Shown one piece after another: positions 10,343 through 20,593 of a stretch of 64,000 nt of DNA. Within the stretch, counting starts at the first letter, position 1. Each line of letters starts with the position of its first letter. Below the pieces are notes generated by a model that had not been told where the DNA came from, made no database searches, and saw only the letters and a list, made by a program, of their open reading frames with translations. The position numbers were made by a program, and so were the translations under genes. The stretch is from NCBI RefSeq assembly GCF_004331385.1, contig NZ_SJON01000003.1, positions 62,001 through 126,000 of the forward strand, given 5' to 3'. This DNA is from Enterobacter quasihormaechei. GTDB lineage: Bacteria; Pseudomonadota; Gammaproteobacteria; Enterobacterales; Enterobacteriaceae.

Positions 10343-11217
10343 TGGGCGGATTAACGTTTGCCCCGGCGATGGACGTGACGCAGGCGTGCGTCCGTCGCCG
10401 TTTTCGCCACGCTTCATGCGGCGCCTGTGCGGACGCCTGTCCTGTGCAGGCTTTTTCTTTTACGGACGCAGGCATTTCGGTTGATGAGAGCCGCTGTATT
10501 GAATGCGGTGACTGCCTGTTTGTCTGCCCCACGGAGGCGATCGCCGGCATCACGCCGCGAAAACGCTTTCTGTATGGCGATACGCTGGTTGGGCCTTTTA
10601 CTGAACGTGCGCCCGGGGTGAATGAGCTGCTGCGGTGGCACGTGCAGCACCACGTTCGTTTTATCAGTATCGACGCGGAGCAGTACCTTGACTGGCTGCT
10701 GGCGATTGCCCGGCTCAATCTTGCGCTTCGTCGACGCGGTGAAGCGGCGTGGGCGTTTAAACTGATACCCGCCAGCGAGGTAAATATCGCCCGCCGCGCG
10801 CTGATGCACGTACCCCGCGAGGATGTCCGGGCCTGTAGCGTCGTGCCCGGTCAGCGTGAACTGCGCAGGGCGTTTTCTGCGTTTAGCGAGGCAGATATCA
10901 CCCTCGACGCCGGAACGTGCGTACTGTGCGGCGCGTGCTGGCGGAGCTGTACGGAAAACGCGATTCGGTTTGAGAACGCTGAACTGGTCGTGGAAACCGG
11001 GCGCTGTACCGGCTGCGGCGGCTGCGAAGCGGTGTGCCAGCATGGGGCGATAAAAGTGACGGAAACAGAGGGGACAGCGAAAAGCGTGGCCATACCGGCA
11101 TATGAAGCTGTTTGCCTGGCGTGCCACCGTCATTTCTGGTCATTTACGCCTGATGAAAAGCAGTGTCCGCTCTGTTTTCACCATCAATACGGTATGCGAA
11201 ATACGGGCTGTTGCTAA
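10342..11217 (+). CDS. Polyferredoxin with C-terminal CxxC pair, fourth gene of the molybdoenzyme operon
   Basis: A 291-residue cytoplasmic-looking protein without signal peptide. It has two N-terminal ferredoxin clusters (CGACADACP preceded by a further Cys; CIECGDCLFVCP), a central stretch of about 110 residues without Cys clusters, then two more (CVLCGACWRSC, CTGCGGCEAVC), and a C-terminal CLAC...CPLC pair resembling a zinc ribbon, ending in Gly-Cys-Cys. NapF- and HycB-like proteins share the ferredoxin halves. It starts inside the stop codon of the DmsC-like gene and so belongs to the operon. It may help cofactor insertion or maturation of the reductase, since no DmsD chaperone is encoded here; that role is inferred. 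Family-level identification only. Confidence 0.85.
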   Translation: MGGLTFAPAMDVTQACVRRRFRHASCGACADACPVQAFSFTDAGISVDESRCIECGDCLFVCPTEAIAGITPRKRFLYGDTLVGPFTERAPGVNELLRWHVQHHVRFISIDAEQYLDWLLAIARLNLALRRRGEAAWAFKLIPASEVNIARRALMHVPREDVRACSVVPGQRELRRAFSAFSEADITLDAGTCVLCGACWRSCTENAIRFENAELVVETGRCTGCGGCEAVCQHGAIKVTETEGTAKSVAIPAYEAVCLACHRHFWSFTPDEKQCPLCFHHQYGMRNTGCC

Positions 11218-11254
11218 TCTTCGTCTCATTTTAAAAAAATGTTATGCATAACCA

Positions 11255-11283
11255 TAGGCAATGGCGCTATTGCTCTTTATAAT
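11255..11283 (+). promoter_or_regulatory. Probable ndk promoter
   Basis: A -10 TATAAT (11278-11283) lies 17 bases after TAGGCA (11255-11260, four of six matches to -35). It stands 60 bases before the ndk ATG. No clear terminator separates it from the polyferredoxin gene upstream. Confidence 0.6.
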
Positions 11284-11341
11284 CCGCGCCACACCATACT
11301 CAGGTATGCAAAAACAACAGAACATTTTACAGAGGTTATCA

Positions 11342-11773
11342 ATGGCTATTGAACGTACTTTTTCCATCATCAAACCAAACGCGGTGGCAAAAAACGTTAT
11401 TGGCAGCATCTTCGCTCGCTTTGAATCAGCAGGGTTTAAGATCGTTGGCACCAAAATGCTGCACCTGACCGTTGAGCAGGCTCGCGGTTTCTACGCTGAG
11501 CACGAAGGTCGCCCATTCTTTGACGGTCTGATCGAGTTCATGACTTCTGGCCCAATCGTGGTATCCGTACTGGAAGGCGAAAACGCGGTACAGCGTCACC
11601 GTGACCTGCTGGGTGCAACCAACCCGGACAACGCGCTGGCCGGTACTCTGCGCGCTGACTATGCAGACAGCTTCACCGAGAACGGCACCCACGGTTCCGA
11701 CTCCGTTGAATCTGCTGCGCGCGAAATCGCGTTCTTCTTCGCTGAAGGCGAAGTGTGCCCGCGCACTCGCTAA
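11342..11773 (+). CDS. ndk: Nucleoside diphosphate kinase
   Basis: Transfers the gamma phosphate of NTPs to NDPs through a phospho-His intermediate, balancing the nucleotide pool. The protein is 143 residues, exactly the E. coli length, with the active-site motif NGTHGSDS placing the catalytic His at 117. The ATG at 11342 follows AGAGG; the open frame upstream of it does not resemble Ndk. A terminator follows. Confidence 0.98.
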   Translation: MAIERTFSIIKPNAVAKNVIGSIFARFESAGFKIVGTKMLHLTVEQARGFYAEHEGRPFFDGLIEFMTSGPIVVSVLEGENAVQRHRDLLGATNPDNALAGTLRADYADSFTENGTHGSDSVESAAREIAFFFAEGEVCPRTR

Positions 11774-11831
11774 TTATTTCGTAAATGCCGCGTGCAAACG
11801 TGGCATCCCTGCGCCAGACTTTGTACAATGC

Positions 11832-11873
11832 AACGCCCCGGACGAGCAGACTGCTTACCGGGGCGTTTCTTTT
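11832..11873 (+). terminator. Rho-independent terminator after ndk
   Basis: A 10-bp perfect stem (AACGCCCCGG / CCGGGGCGTT) with a 16-base loop is followed by TCTTTT. Confidence 0.85.
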
Positions 11874-11920
11874 CAACCCACCAAGGGCCACAACGTGTAA
11901 CAACGAGGCCGGAAAATATT

Positions 11921-13087
11921 ATGTCTGAATTAGTGAATACCTCCGAAGTCGCCATTCCTGCGGTTCCCAATAAAAATGGAAAAATTAACCTGCTGGACCT
12001 GAACCGTCAGCAGATGCGCGAGTTCTTTAAAGAGATGGGCGAGAAGCCGTTTCGTGCCGATCAGGTCATGAAATGGATGTACCACTATTGCAGCGACAAC
12101 TTTGATGACATGACGGACATCAACAAAGTGCTGCGCAATAAGCTTAAAGAAGTGGCGGAAATCCGCGCGCCGGAAGTGGTGGAAGAGCAACGCTCCTCGG
12201 ATGGCACCATCAAGTGGGCCATTGCCGTTGGCGATCAGCGCGTTGAAACCGTGTATATCCCGGAAGACGATCGCGCCACGCTGTGCGTCTCTTCTCAGGT
12301 GGGCTGTGCGCTGGAGTGCAAATTCTGTTCGACGGCGCAGCAGGGCTTTAACCGTAACCTGCGCGTGTCGGAAATCATCGGCCAGGTCTGGCGTGCCGCG
12401 AAAATCGTGGGCGCGGCGAAAGTCACCGGTACGCGTCCCATCACCAACGTGGTGATGATGGGGATGGGTGAACCGCTGCTGAACCTGACCAACGTCGTGC
12501 CGGCGATGGAAATCATGCTCGACGACTTCGGTTTTGGTCTGTCCAAGCGCCGCGTGACGCTCTCTACTTCCGGCGTTGTGCCTGCGCTGGACAAACTGGG
12601 CGACATGATTGACGTCGCGCTGGCAATCTCCCTTCACGCGCCAAACGACGCCATCCGTGACGAAATTGTGCCGATCAACAAAAAGTACAATATCGAAACC
12701 TTCCTGGCCGGCGTGCGCCGTTACCTGGAGAAATCCAACGCCAACCAGGGCCGCGTGACCATCGAATACGTGATGCTGGATCATGTCAACGACGGTACCG
12801 AGCATGCTCACGAGCTGGCAGAACTGTTGAAAGATACGCCATGCAAGATCAACCTGATCCCATGGAACCCGTTCCCGGGCGCGCCGTATGGCCGTAGCTC
12901 AAACAGCCGTATCGATCGCTTCTCCAAGGTGCTGATGGAGTATGGTTTCACCACCATCGTGCGTAAAACGCGTGGTGATGATATTGACGCAGCCTGTGGT
13001 CAGCTGGCGGGGGACGTTATTGACCGTACCAAACGTACGCTGCGTAAGCGCATGCAGGGTGAGTCAATCGCGGTTAAAACCGTCTGA
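11921..13087 (+). CDS. rlmN: 23S rRNA/tRNA adenine-C2 methyltransferase, radical SAM
   Basis: Methylates A2503 of 23S rRNA and A37 of some tRNAs at C2 through a Cys-methyl intermediate. The 388-residue protein carries the radical SAM motif C129-x3-C133-x2-C136, the preceding LCVSSQ Cys and the C-terminal AACGQLAG Cys that correspond to C118 and C355 of the E. coli enzyme. The ATG at 11921 matches the E. coli N-terminus; the frame is open upstream but passes through the ndk terminator. Spacing to rodZ is 291 bases. Confidence 0.97.
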   Translation: MSELVNTSEVAIPAVPNKNGKINLLDLNRQQMREFFKEMGEKPFRADQVMKWMYHYCSDNFDDMTDINKVLRNKLKEVAEIRAPEVVEEQRSSDGTIKWAIAVGDQRVETVYIPEDDRATLCVSSQVGCALECKFCSTAQQGFNRNLRVSEIIGQVWRAAKIVGAAKVTGTRPITNVVMMGMGEPLLNLTNVVPAMEIMLDDFGFGLSKRRVTLSTSGVVPALDKLGDMIDVALAISLHAPNDAIRDEIVPINKKYNIETFLAGVRRYLEKSNANQGRVTIEYVMLDHVNDGTEHAHELAELLKDTPCKINLIPWNPFPGAPYGRSSNSRIDRFSKVLMEYGFTTIVRKTRGDDIDAACGQLAGDVIDRTKRTLRKRMQGESIAVKTV

Positions 13088-13099
13088 TTATTATGCAGA

Positions 13100-13122
13100 C
13101 ACGGCGCATTTTTTGCGCCGTG
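13100..13122 (+). other. Hairpin downstream of rlmN
   Basis: A 9-bp perfect stem (CACGGCGCA / TGCGCCGTG) around five Ts, just after the rlmN stop. The trailing sequence is not T-rich, so it is either a weak terminator or an RNA-stabilising stem. The rest of the gap to rodZ (to 13378) holds no gene I can support. Confidence 0.5.
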
Positions 13123-13378
13123 AAGCATTAATTTACTGAATAATCAGCCACAATCATTACAACTGATTAATAATTACGGTGCGTTTCATACGACTTTCGG
13201 GCAGTATGTAACGACGTAACAACAGTTTAGCGTGAAGGCCCGCCAGCGCTGTCATCTGCGGCCCGACAGTCTTATACTGTTTGTTCCAGGTTAACTGACC
13301 TGAAGTTTCGCGGTGCGGGTGGCATTGTGACTCACCGGCACCTGAACCCTTATTTTCACGTACCAGTAGTTGTAGCGA

Positions 13379-14383
13379 ATGAATACTGAAGCCACTCACG
13401 ATCAAAATGCAGCACTCTCCACTGGCGTTCGTCTTCGCAACGCCCGTGAACAACTCGGACTCAGCCAGCAAGCCGTTGCAGAACGCCTGTGCCTGAAGGT
13501 GTCCACCGTTCGCGACATTGAAGAAGATAAGGCTCCTGCCGATCTGGCTTCAACGTTTCTGCGCGGCTATATCCGTTCTTACGCCAAACTGGTTCATATT
13601 CCTGAAGACGAATTACTGCCGATGATGGAGAAGCAGGCGCCGGTACGTGCAGCAAAAGTGGCGCCGATGCAAAGCTTCTCGCTGGGTAAGCGTCGTAAAA
13701 AACGCGATGGCTGGCTGATGAGCTTTACCTGGCTGGTTCTGTTTGTGGTTGTCGGCCTGACGGGCGCATGGTGGTGGCAAAACCACAAAGCGCAGCAGGA
13801 AGAGATCACCACCATGGCCGATCAGTCCTCCGCTGAGCTTAATCAATCCAACGGTGCACAAAGCGTGCCGCTGAGTACGGAAGGGGCTTCGACCTCCAGC
13901 GAACCGCAGACGGCAGCAGCGAACGCGCCTGCAACCGAAGCTGCTCCAGCGCCAGAGGCGACGGCGAATACCGCGCCAGCAACCCAGGCTCAGGATCAGA
14001 ATGCGGTGGTATCGCCTTCACAGGCAAATGTTGATACCGCACCTGCGGCAACGGCACAGACGGATAACACCGCGGCGTCGCTGCCAACTGACCCGGCTGG
14101 TACGGCGGCCCCTGCCGTTGACCCGAATGCGCTGGTAATGAATTTTACGGCGGATTGCTGGCTGGAAGTGACTGACGCAACAGGTAAAAAGCTGTTCAGC
14201 GGCCTGCAACGCAAAGATGGCACGTTAAATCTAACGGGCCAGGCACCTTACAAGCTTAAAATCGGCGCACCGGCAGCGGTACAGATCCAGTATCAAGGAA
14301 AACCTGTCGATCTGAGCCGCTTTATCAGAACTAACCAGGTTGCGCGTCTTACCGTTAATGCCGAACAATCAGCAGCACAGTAA
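13379..14383 (+). CDS. rodZ: Cytoskeletal cell-shape protein RodZ
   Basis: Links MreB to the cell-wall elongation machinery. The 334 residues comprise a cytoplasmic Xre-type helix-turn-helix domain (about 15-85) that binds MreB, a basic juxtamembrane stretch [10 protein letters not shown], one membrane segment (about 115-133), a Pro/Ala/Thr-rich periplasmic linker of low complexity (about 155-245) and a conserved C-terminal beta domain. The linker differs most from E. coli, as is usual; both ends are nearly identical. It sits between rlmN and ispG as in E. coli. Confidence 0.97.
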   Translation: MNTEATHDQNAALSTGVRLRNAREQLGLSQQAVAERLCLKVSTVRDIEEDKAPADLASTFLRGYIRSYAKLVHIPEDELLPMMEKQAPVRAAKVAPMQSFSLGKRRKKRDGWLMSFTWLVLFVVVGLTGAWWWQNHKAQQEEITTMADQSSAELNQSNGAQSVPLSTEGASTSSEPQTAAANAPATEAAPAPEATANTAPATQAQDQNAVVSPSQANVDTAPAATAQTDNTAASLPTDPAGTAAPAVDPNALVMNFTADCWLEVTDATGKKLFSGLQRKDGTLNLTGQAPYKLKIGAPAAVQIQYQGKPVDLSRFIRTNQVARLTVNAEQSAAQ

Positions 14384-14409
14384 CAGACGGGCAATGCGGG
14401 AGATTTTAC

Positions 14410-15528
14410 ATGCATAACCAGGCTCCTATTCAACGTAGAAAATCGAAACGGATTTACGTTGGGAACGTGCCAATCGGCGATGGGGCGCCTATCGCCGTCC
14501 AGTCGATGACCAATACGCGCACCACGGACGTGGAAGCGACGGTCAATCAAATCAAAGCGTTAGAGCGCGTAGGCGCGGACATTGTTCGCGTCTCTGTGCC
14601 GACCATGGACGCCGCTGAGGCGTTCAAACTGATCAAACAGCAGGTGAGCGTGCCGCTGGTTGCCGATATTCACTTCGATTACCGTATCGCGCTGAAAGTC
14701 GCTGAATACGGTGTCGATTGCCTGCGCATTAACCCAGGCAACATCGGCAATGAAGAACGCATTCGCATGGTGGTTGACTGCGCCCGCGACAAAAACATTC
14801 CAATCCGTATCGGCGTGAACGCCGGCTCTCTGGAAAAAGATCTTCAGGAAAAGTATGGCGAGCCAACGCCGCAGGCGCTGCTCGAATCCGCCATGCGTCA
14901 CGTCGATCATCTGGATCGCCTTAACTTCGATCAGTTCAAGGTGAGCGTAAAAGCCTCTGACGTTTTCCTGGCCGTTGAATCGTATCGCCTGCTGGCGAAA
15001 CAGATCGATCAGCCGCTGCATCTTGGGATCACCGAGGCGGGCGGTCTGCGCAGCGGTTCAGTAAAATCGGCGATTGGCCTTGGCCTGCTGCTCTCTGAAG
15101 GCATCGGCGACACGTTACGCGTCTCTCTGGCCGCCGATCCGGTGGAAGAAATCAAAGTCGGTTTTGATATCCTGAAATCACTGCGTATCCGCGCACGTGG
15201 GATCAACTTCATTGCCTGCCCAACCTGTTCACGTCAGGAATTTGACGTGATCGGCACCGTGAACGCCCTGGAGCAGCGTCTGGAAGACATCATCACCCCG
15301 ATGGACGTGTCCATCATCGGTTGCGTGGTTAACGGTCCGGGTGAAGCGCTGGTGTCCACGCTGGGCGTGACCGGCGGTAACAAGAAAAGTGGTCTCTATG
15401 AAGATGGCGTTCGTAAAGATCGTCTGGATAATAGCGACATGATCGACCAGCTCGAAGCCCGCATTCGCGCAAAAGCGACGATGATGGACGAAGCGCAGCG
15501 CATCAGCGTTCAGCAGGTTGAAAAATAA
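14410..15528 (+). CDS. ispG: 4-hydroxy-3-methylbut-2-enyl diphosphate synthase
   Basis: Iron-sulfur enzyme of the methylerythritol phosphate pathway, converting MEcPP to HMBPP. It is 372 residues as in E. coli, with [4Fe-4S] ligands C270 and C273 in [10 protein letters not shown] and a third in [11 protein letters not shown], which also holds the fourth ligand Glu. An N-terminal TIM barrel precedes the ferredoxin-like C-terminal domain. The start is 27 bases after rodZ. Confidence 0.98.
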   Translation: MHNQAPIQRRKSKRIYVGNVPIGDGAPIAVQSMTNTRTTDVEATVNQIKALERVGADIVRVSVPTMDAAEAFKLIKQQVSVPLVADIHFDYRIALKVAEYGVDCLRINPGNIGNEERIRMVVDCARDKNIPIRIGVNAGSLEKDLQEKYGEPTPQALLESAMRHVDHLDRLNFDQFKVSVKASDVFLAVESYRLLAKQIDQPLHLGITEAGGLRSGSVKSAIGLGLLLSEGIGDTLRVSLAADPVEEIKVGFDILKSLRIRARGINFIACPTCSRQEFDVIGTVNALEQRLEDIITPMDVSIIGCVVNGPGEALVSTLGVTGGNKKSGLYEDGVRKDRLDNSDMIDQLEARIRAKATMMDEAQRISVQQVEK

Positions 15529-15563
15529 CGTGATGGGAAGCAGGCTGCTTCCCATGTATGATT

Positions 15564-15588
15564 GAGCCCATTCTTTGGGTTCTTTTTT
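15564..15588 (+). terminator. Terminator-like hairpin between ispG and hisS
   Basis: Stem GAGCCCA / TGGGTTC (one G-T pair) with a 5-base loop, then TTTTTT. Another strong hairpin (ATGGGAAGCA / TGCTTCCCAT, about 15534-15556) stands directly before it. HisS must therefore have its own start or depend on read-through. Confidence 0.7.
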
Positions 15589-15609
15589 GTATATAGAAAG
15601 AGAATAAAC

Positions 15610-16884
15610 GTGGCAAAAAACATTCAAGCCATCCGCGGCATGAACGATTATCTGCCTGGCGAAACCGCCATCTGGCAGCGCATTGAAGGCACACTGAAGC
15701 AGGTGCTCGGCAGCTACGGTTACAGCGAAATTCGTTTGCCGATTGTAGAGCAGACCCCGTTATTCAAACGCGCGATCGGTGAAGTGACCGACGTGGTTGA
15801 AAAAGAGATGTATACCTTTGAGGACCGCAACGGCGACAGCCTGACCCTGCGTCCTGAGGGGACGGCGGGTTGCGTACGCGCCGGCATCGAACATGGTCTC
15901 CTGTACAATCAGGAGCAGCGCCTGTGGTATATCGGCCCGATGTTCCGCCACGAACGTCCGCAGAAAGGCCGCTATCGTCAGTTCAACCAGCTTGGCGTGG
16001 AAGTGTTTGGCCTGCAAGGCCCAGATATCGACGCTGAACTGATTATGCTGACAGCCCGCTGGTGGCGTGCGCTCGGTATTTCTGAGCACGTTTCACTGGA
16101 GCTGAACTCAATCGGTTCTCTGGAAGCGCGTGCGAACTATCGCGATGCGCTGGTGGCATTCCTGGAACAGCATAAAGAGAAGCTGGACGACGATTGTAAG
16201 CGTCGTATGTACAGCAACCCGCTGCGCGTACTCGATTCCAAAAATCCTGACGTACAGGCGCTGCTGAACGATGCGCCTGCACTGGGTGACTACCTGGACG
16301 AAGATTCCCGCGAACACTTTGCCGGCCTGTGCAAGCTGCTTGAAGCGGCGGGCATTGCTTATACCGTTAACCAGCGTCTGGTTCGCGGTCTGGACTACTA
16401 CAACCGCACCGTGTTTGAGTGGGTCACCTCCAGCCTCGGTTCGCAGGGTACCGTGTGTGCCGGCGGTCGTTATGACGGTCTGGTTGAGCAACTGGGTGGT
16501 CGTGCAGCACCGGCTGTTGGCTTCGCGATGGGCCTTGAGCGACTTGTTTTGCTGGTTCAGGCAGTTAATCCGGAATTTAAAGCCGATCCTGTTGTCGATA
16601 TATACCTGGTGGCCTCAGGTGCGGATACGCAGTCTGCGGCAATGCAGCTTGCCGAACGCGTGCGCGATGCGCTGCCGGACGTTAAGCTGATGACCAACCA
16701 CGGCGGCGGCAACTTTAAAAAACAGTTTGCTCGTGCCGATAAGTGGGGCGCAAGTATCGCACTGGTGCTGGGTGAGTCCGAAGTGGCCAACGGCGAAGTG
16801 GTAGTGAAAGACCTGCGCTCTGGTGAGCAAACTACGGTAACGCAGGACGGCGTTGCGGCACACTTGCGCACTCTATTAGGCTAA
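15610..16884 (+). CDS. hisS: Histidyl-tRNA synthetase
   Basis: Class II aminoacyl-tRNA synthetase charging tRNA-His; 424 residues as in E. coli. Motif 2 ([14 protein letters not shown]), the histidine-binding [11 protein letters not shown] region and motif 3 (GFAMGLERL) are intact, followed by the anticodon-binding C-terminal domain. The start is GTG at 15610, as in E. coli; the frame continues upstream through the terminator, but that extension is not conserved. Confidence 0.98.
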   Translation: MAKNIQAIRGMNDYLPGETAIWQRIEGTLKQVLGSYGYSEIRLPIVEQTPLFKRAIGEVTDVVEKEMYTFEDRNGDSLTLRPEGTAGCVRAGIEHGLLYNQEQRLWYIGPMFRHERPQKGRYRQFNQLGVEVFGLQGPDIDAELIMLTARWWRALGISEHVSLELNSIGSLEARANYRDALVAFLEQHKEKLDDDCKRRMYSNPLRVLDSKNPDVQALLNDAPALGDYLDEDSREHFAGLCKLLEAAGIAYTVNQRLVRGLDYYNRTVFEWVTSSLGSQGTVCAGGRYDGLVEQLGGRAAPAVGFAMGLERLVLLVQAVNPEFKADPVVDIYLVASGADTQSAAMQLAERVRDALPDVKLMTNHGGGNFKKQFARADKWGASIALVLGESEVANGEVVVKDLRSGEQTTVTQDGVAAHLRTLLG

Positions 16885-16897
16885 GGAGAAGGACTGC

Positions 16898-17518
16898 GTG
16901 GAAATTTACGAGAACGAACACGACCAGGTGGATGCGGTTAAACGCTTCTTTGCCGAAAACGGCAAGGCATTGGTTGTTGGGGTTATTTTAGGTGTAGGTG
17001 CGCTGGTAGGTTGGCGTTACTGGAACAATCATCAGGCTGACTCTGCTCGCGGTTCGTCCCTGAACTACGAAAATACCGTTAGCGCAATCAGTGCCGATCG
17101 GCCGCAAACCCTGGCGGCCGCGGAAAAATTTGCCGCTGACAACAAAAACACCTACGGCGCACTGGCTGCGCTGGAAGTGGCTCAGCAGTATGTTGATAAA
17201 AACGAACTGGACAAAGCCGCTGCGCAGCTGTCCCAGGGGCTTGCTGCTGCCAGTGACGAAAATCTGAAAGCGGTAATTAATCTGCGCCTGGCACGTATTC
17301 AGGTTCAGCAGAAAAAAGCTGACGACGCGCTGAAAACGCTTGATACCATCAAAGGCGAAGGCTTTGCCGCCATCGTTGCCGATCTCCGCGGTGAAGCACT
17401 GCTGAGCAAAGGTGACAAAGCGGGCGCGCGCAAAGCGTGGCAAGCTGGCGTGGATAGCAAAGCTTCACCTGCGCTGAGCGAAATGATGCAGATGAAAATA
17501 AATAATTTGTCCGTCTGA
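16898..17518 (+). CDS. yfgM: Inner-membrane ancillary SecYEG translocon subunit YfgM
   Basis: A 206-residue protein with a short cytoplasmic N-terminus, one membrane segment (about 24-40) and a periplasmic tetratricopeptide-like helical domain. In E. coli it associates with PpiD at the SecYEG translocon and influences the Rcs stress response. The start is GTG behind a strong AAGGAGAAGG Shine-Dalgarno overlapping the hisS stop region. bamB follows 10 bases later, so hisS-yfgM-bamB is probably one transcript. Confidence 0.96.
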   Translation: MEIYENEHDQVDAVKRFFAENGKALVVGVILGVGALVGWRYWNNHQADSARGSSLNYENTVSAISADRPQTLAAAEKFAADNKNTYGALAALEVAQQYVDKNELDKAAAQLSQGLAAASDENLKAVINLRLARIQVQQKKADDALKTLDTIKGEGFAAIVADLRGEALLSKGDKAGARKAWQAGVDSKASPALSEMMQMKINNLSV

Positions 17519-17528
17519 GAGGGACCCA

Positions 17529-18707
17529 ATGCAATTGCGTAAATTACTTCTGCCAGGACTGCTTTCTGTTACGTTATTGAGCGGTTGTTCACTGTTCAGT
17601 GGCGAAGAAGACGTTGTCAAAATGTCCCCGCTGCCGACGGTTGAAAACCAGTTCACGCCATCCACCGCCTGGGATACCTCCGTGGGTGATGGTATTGGCG
17701 ATTTTTATTCCAACCTGCACCCGGCGTTTGCTGACGGCGTGGTCTATGCAGCCGATCGCAAAGGCACCGTCAAAGCGCTGAACGCGGATGACGGAAAAGA
17801 AGTGTGGTCCATTAACCTGGCGGAAAAAGACGGCTGGTTCTCCCGTAAGCCTGCACTGCTTTCTGGCGGCCTGACCGTTGCCGGTGGTCACGTGTACGTG
17901 GGCAGCGAAAAAGCGCAGGTTTACGCGCTCAATGCCAGCGACGGTTCTGTTGCATGGCAGACCGCCGTTGCCGGTGAATCCTTGTCTCGTCCGGTCGTGA
18001 GCGACGGGCTGGTGCTGATCCATACCAGCAACGGCCAGCTTCAGGCGCTGAACGAAGCCGACGGTCTGGTAAAATGGACCGTTAACCTGGATATGCCAGC
18101 GCTGTCTCTGCGCGGTGAATCTGCTCCGGCGACCGCCTTCGGCGCCGCTATTGTGGGCGGTGACAACGGCCGCGTCAGTGCGGTACTGATGCAGCAAGGT
18201 CAGATGATCTGGCAGCAGCGTATCTCTCAGGCGACCGGTTCAACTGAAATTGACCGTCTGAGCGACGTGGACACGACGCCAGTTATCGTTGACGGTGTGG
18301 TTTACGCGCTGGCGTATAACGGCAACCTGACGGCGCTGGATCTGCGTAGCGGCCAGATCATGTGGAAACGTGAACTGGGCTCCGTGAACGATTTCATCGT
18401 CGACGGCAACCGTATTTATATGGTGGATCAGAACGACCGTCTGCTGGCGCTGAGCACCGAAGGTGGCGTGACGCTGTGGACGCAGAGCGATCTGCTGCAC
18501 CGTCTGCTGACCGCACCGGCACTGTATAACGGCAGCCTGGTGGTGGGCGACAGCGAAGGCTATATGCACTGGATCGATCCAGAGAATGGCCGCTTCGTGG
18601 CGCAGCAGAAGGTGGACGGCTCAGGCTTCCTGACCGACCCGGTTGTGGCTGACGGCAAACTGCTGATTCAGGCAAAAGACGGCACGCTGTACGCGATCAC
18701 GCGTTAA
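17529..18707 (+). CDS. bamB: Outer-membrane assembly lipoprotein BamB
   Basis: Lipoprotein of the BAM complex that inserts beta-barrel proteins into the outer membrane. The signal ends in lipobox LLSGC with Cys20 as the lipidated residue. The mature part is an eight-bladed beta propeller with repeated PQQ-like motifs (for example ALNADDGKEVW, ALDLRSGQIMW). At 392 residues the length equals E. coli BamB (formerly YfgL). Confidence 0.98.
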   Translation: MQLRKLLLPGLLSVTLLSGCSLFSGEEDVVKMSPLPTVENQFTPSTAWDTSVGDGIGDFYSNLHPAFADGVVYAADRKGTVKALNADDGKEVWSINLAEKDGWFSRKPALLSGGLTVAGGHVYVGSEKAQVYALNASDGSVAWQTAVAGESLSRPVVSDGLVLIHTSNGQLQALNEADGLVKWTVNLDMPALSLRGESAPATAFGAAIVGGDNGRVSAVLMQQGQMIWQQRISQATGSTEIDRLSDVDTTPVIVDGVVYALAYNGNLTALDLRSGQIMWKRELGSVNDFIVDGNRIYMVDQNDRLLALSTEGGVTLWTQSDLLHRLLTAPALYNGSLVVGDSEGYMHWIDPENGRFVAQQKVDGSGFLTDPVVADGKLLIQAKDGTLYAITR

Positions 18708-18730
18708 TTACACGGCGGTTGTAGTATACT

Positions 18731-18760
18731 AAACGGCTCCTGTTCACTCAGGAGCCGTTT
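18731..18760 (+). terminator. Terminator between bamB and der
   Basis: A 12-bp perfect stem (AAACGGCTCCTG / CAGGAGCCGTTT) with a 6-base loop, followed by TGACATTTTT. The T tract is interrupted, so termination may be partial, and der may be partly expressed from upstream. Confidence 0.65.
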
Positions 18761-18819
18761 TGACATTTTTAAAAACGCCGCGAAAGCGACGTTATTTTGA
18801 ATTTTATGAGGCTTCAAAC

Positions 18820-20292
18820 ATGGTACCTGTGGTCGCGCTTGTCGGGCGCCCTAATGTTGGAAAATCCACTCTTTTTAACCGTTTAACACGCACCCGTGAT
18901 GCGCTGGTTGCGGATTTCCCGGGGCTGACGCGTGACCGTAAGTACGGTCGTGCAGAGGTGGAAGGACGCGAGTTCATCTGTATCGATACCGGGGGTATTG
19001 ACGGTACGGAAGACGGCGTAGAAACCCGCATGGCAGAGCAGTCTCTGCTGGCTATCGAAGAAGCGGACGTGGTTCTGTTTATGGTGGATGCGCGCGCTGG
19101 CCTGATGCCTGCGGATTCTGCTATTGCCAAACATCTGCGTTCACGCGAAAAGCCAACCTTCCTGGTGGCGAACAAAACTGACGGTATCGATGCCGATCAG
19201 GCCGTTGCGGATTTCTGGTCCTTAGGCCTGGGCGATATTTATCCTATCGCGGCTTCGCATGGCCGCGGCGTGACCAGCCTGCTGGAAACCGTTCTGCTGC
19301 CGTGGGTGGATGAAGTGAATCCGCCGGAAGAGGTGGACGAAGACGCCGAATACTGGGCGCAGTTTGAAGCCGGAGAAGAAGGCGAGGAAGAGCCGGAAGA
19401 CGACTTCAACCCGCAGGATCTGCCTATTAAGCTGGCTATCGTTGGTCGCCCTAACGTAGGTAAGTCTACGCTTACTAACCGTATTCTGGGTGAAGAACGC
19501 GTGGTGGTTTACGACATGCCGGGCACAACGCGTGACAGCATTTATATTCCGATGCAGCGCGATGAACGTGAGTATGTCCTTATCGACACCGCAGGCGTGC
19601 GTAAGCGCGGGAAAATCACCGATGTGGTGGAAAAATTCTCGGTGATCAAAACCCTTCAGGCGATTGAAGACGCGAACGTAGTGCTGCTGGTGATTGACGC
19701 ACGTGAAGGTATCTCCGATCAGGATCTCTCTCTGCTCGGCTTTATCCTCAATAGTGGGCGCTCACTGGTCATTGTCGTCAACAAGTGGGACGGCCTGAGC
19801 AACGAGGTGCGTGAACAGGTGAAAGAAACCCTGGACTTCCGTCTGGGCTTTATCGACTTTGCCCGCGTACACTTTATCTCTGCGCTGCACGGCAGCGGCG
19901 TTGGTAACCTGTTCGAATCCGTGCGTGAAGCCTACGACAGCTCTACCCGCCGCCAGAGCACGGCGATGCTGACCCGCATCATGAATATGGCTGCGGAAGA
20001 TCACCAGCCGCCGCTGGTGCGCGGTCGTCGCGTGAAGCTGAAATATGCCCACGCCGGTGGCTATAATCCGCCTATCGTGGTGATCCACGGCAATCAGGTG
20101 AAAGATCTGCCGGATTCCTACAAGCGCTACCTGATGAACTACTTCCGCAAGTCGCTGGACGTAATGGGTACGCCTATCCGTATTCAGTTTAAGGAAGGGG
20201 AAAACCCGTTTGCGAATAAACGCAACACCCTGACGCCGAACCAGATGCGTAAGCGTAAGCGTTTGATTAAGCACATTAAGAAAAGCAAATAA
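18820..20292 (+). CDS. der: Ribosome-assembly GTPase Der (EngA)
   Basis: Essential double GTPase for 50S subunit maturation. The 490 residues, equal to E. coli, hold two Ras-like G domains, each with GRPNVGKST, a DTxG switch II (DTGGID and DTAGVR) and an NKxD motif (NKTDG, NKWDG). A Glu/Asp-rich linker joins them and a KH-like domain plus basic tail ([13 protein letters not shown]) ends the protein. The ATG at 18820 follows TGAGG; an in-frame TTG at 18760 falls in the terminator and is rejected. Confidence 0.98.
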   Translation: MVPVVALVGRPNVGKSTLFNRLTRTRDALVADFPGLTRDRKYGRAEVEGREFICIDTGGIDGTEDGVETRMAEQSLLAIEEADVVLFMVDARAGLMPADSAIAKHLRSREKPTFLVANKTDGIDADQAVADFWSLGLGDIYPIAASHGRGVTSLLETVLLPWVDEVNPPEEVDEDAEYWAQFEAGEEGEEEPEDDFNPQDLPIKLAIVGRPNVGKSTLTNRILGEERVVVYDMPGTTRDSIYIPMQRDEREYVLIDTAGVRKRGKITDVVEKFSVIKTLQAIEDANVVLLVIDAREGISDQDLSLLGFILNSGRSLVIVVNKWDGLSNEVREQVKETLDFRLGFIDFARVHFISALHGSGVGNLFESVREAYDSSTRRQSTAMLTRIMNMAAEDHQPPLVRGRRVKLKYAHAGGYNPPIVVIHGNQVKDLPDSYKRYLMNYFRKSLDVMGTPIRIQFKEGENPFANKRNTLTPNQMRKRKRLIKHIKKSK

Positions 20293-20310
20293 GCCTTGCT
20301 CTTCCCACTG

Positions 20311-20337
20311 AAACCCGCGCCTGTCGCGGGTTTTTTT
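20311..20337 (+). terminator. Rho-independent terminator after der
   Basis: Stem AAACCCGCG / CGCGGGTTT with a 5-base loop and a run of Ts. Confidence 0.92.
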
Positions 20338-20593
20338 ATGCCTGGCGGCAGGCCTTGATTAAGTCTCTGTGATGTCAATCACTATTCACTTTTAACCATG
20401 TTTATATCTAAGAAAGTAGACAATCGTCGAATTTTCGTCTTAAAGTCCAGGGTTCGGTACTAGACAAAACTAGCGCCTGGTTATCAAATGGTTAACCAAC
20501 TTTTCGCCGCATGTAAAAAATCGATCGGATACGTAACCGTTCGGCGTACATGCTGGTGTTTACAAGCACGACACATACCTTTTCGGGAGAATT

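Noticed and set aside
11824..11829. TACAAT as a -10 for rlmN
   Set aside because: No acceptable -35 at the right distance, and a start there would run straight into the ndk terminator.
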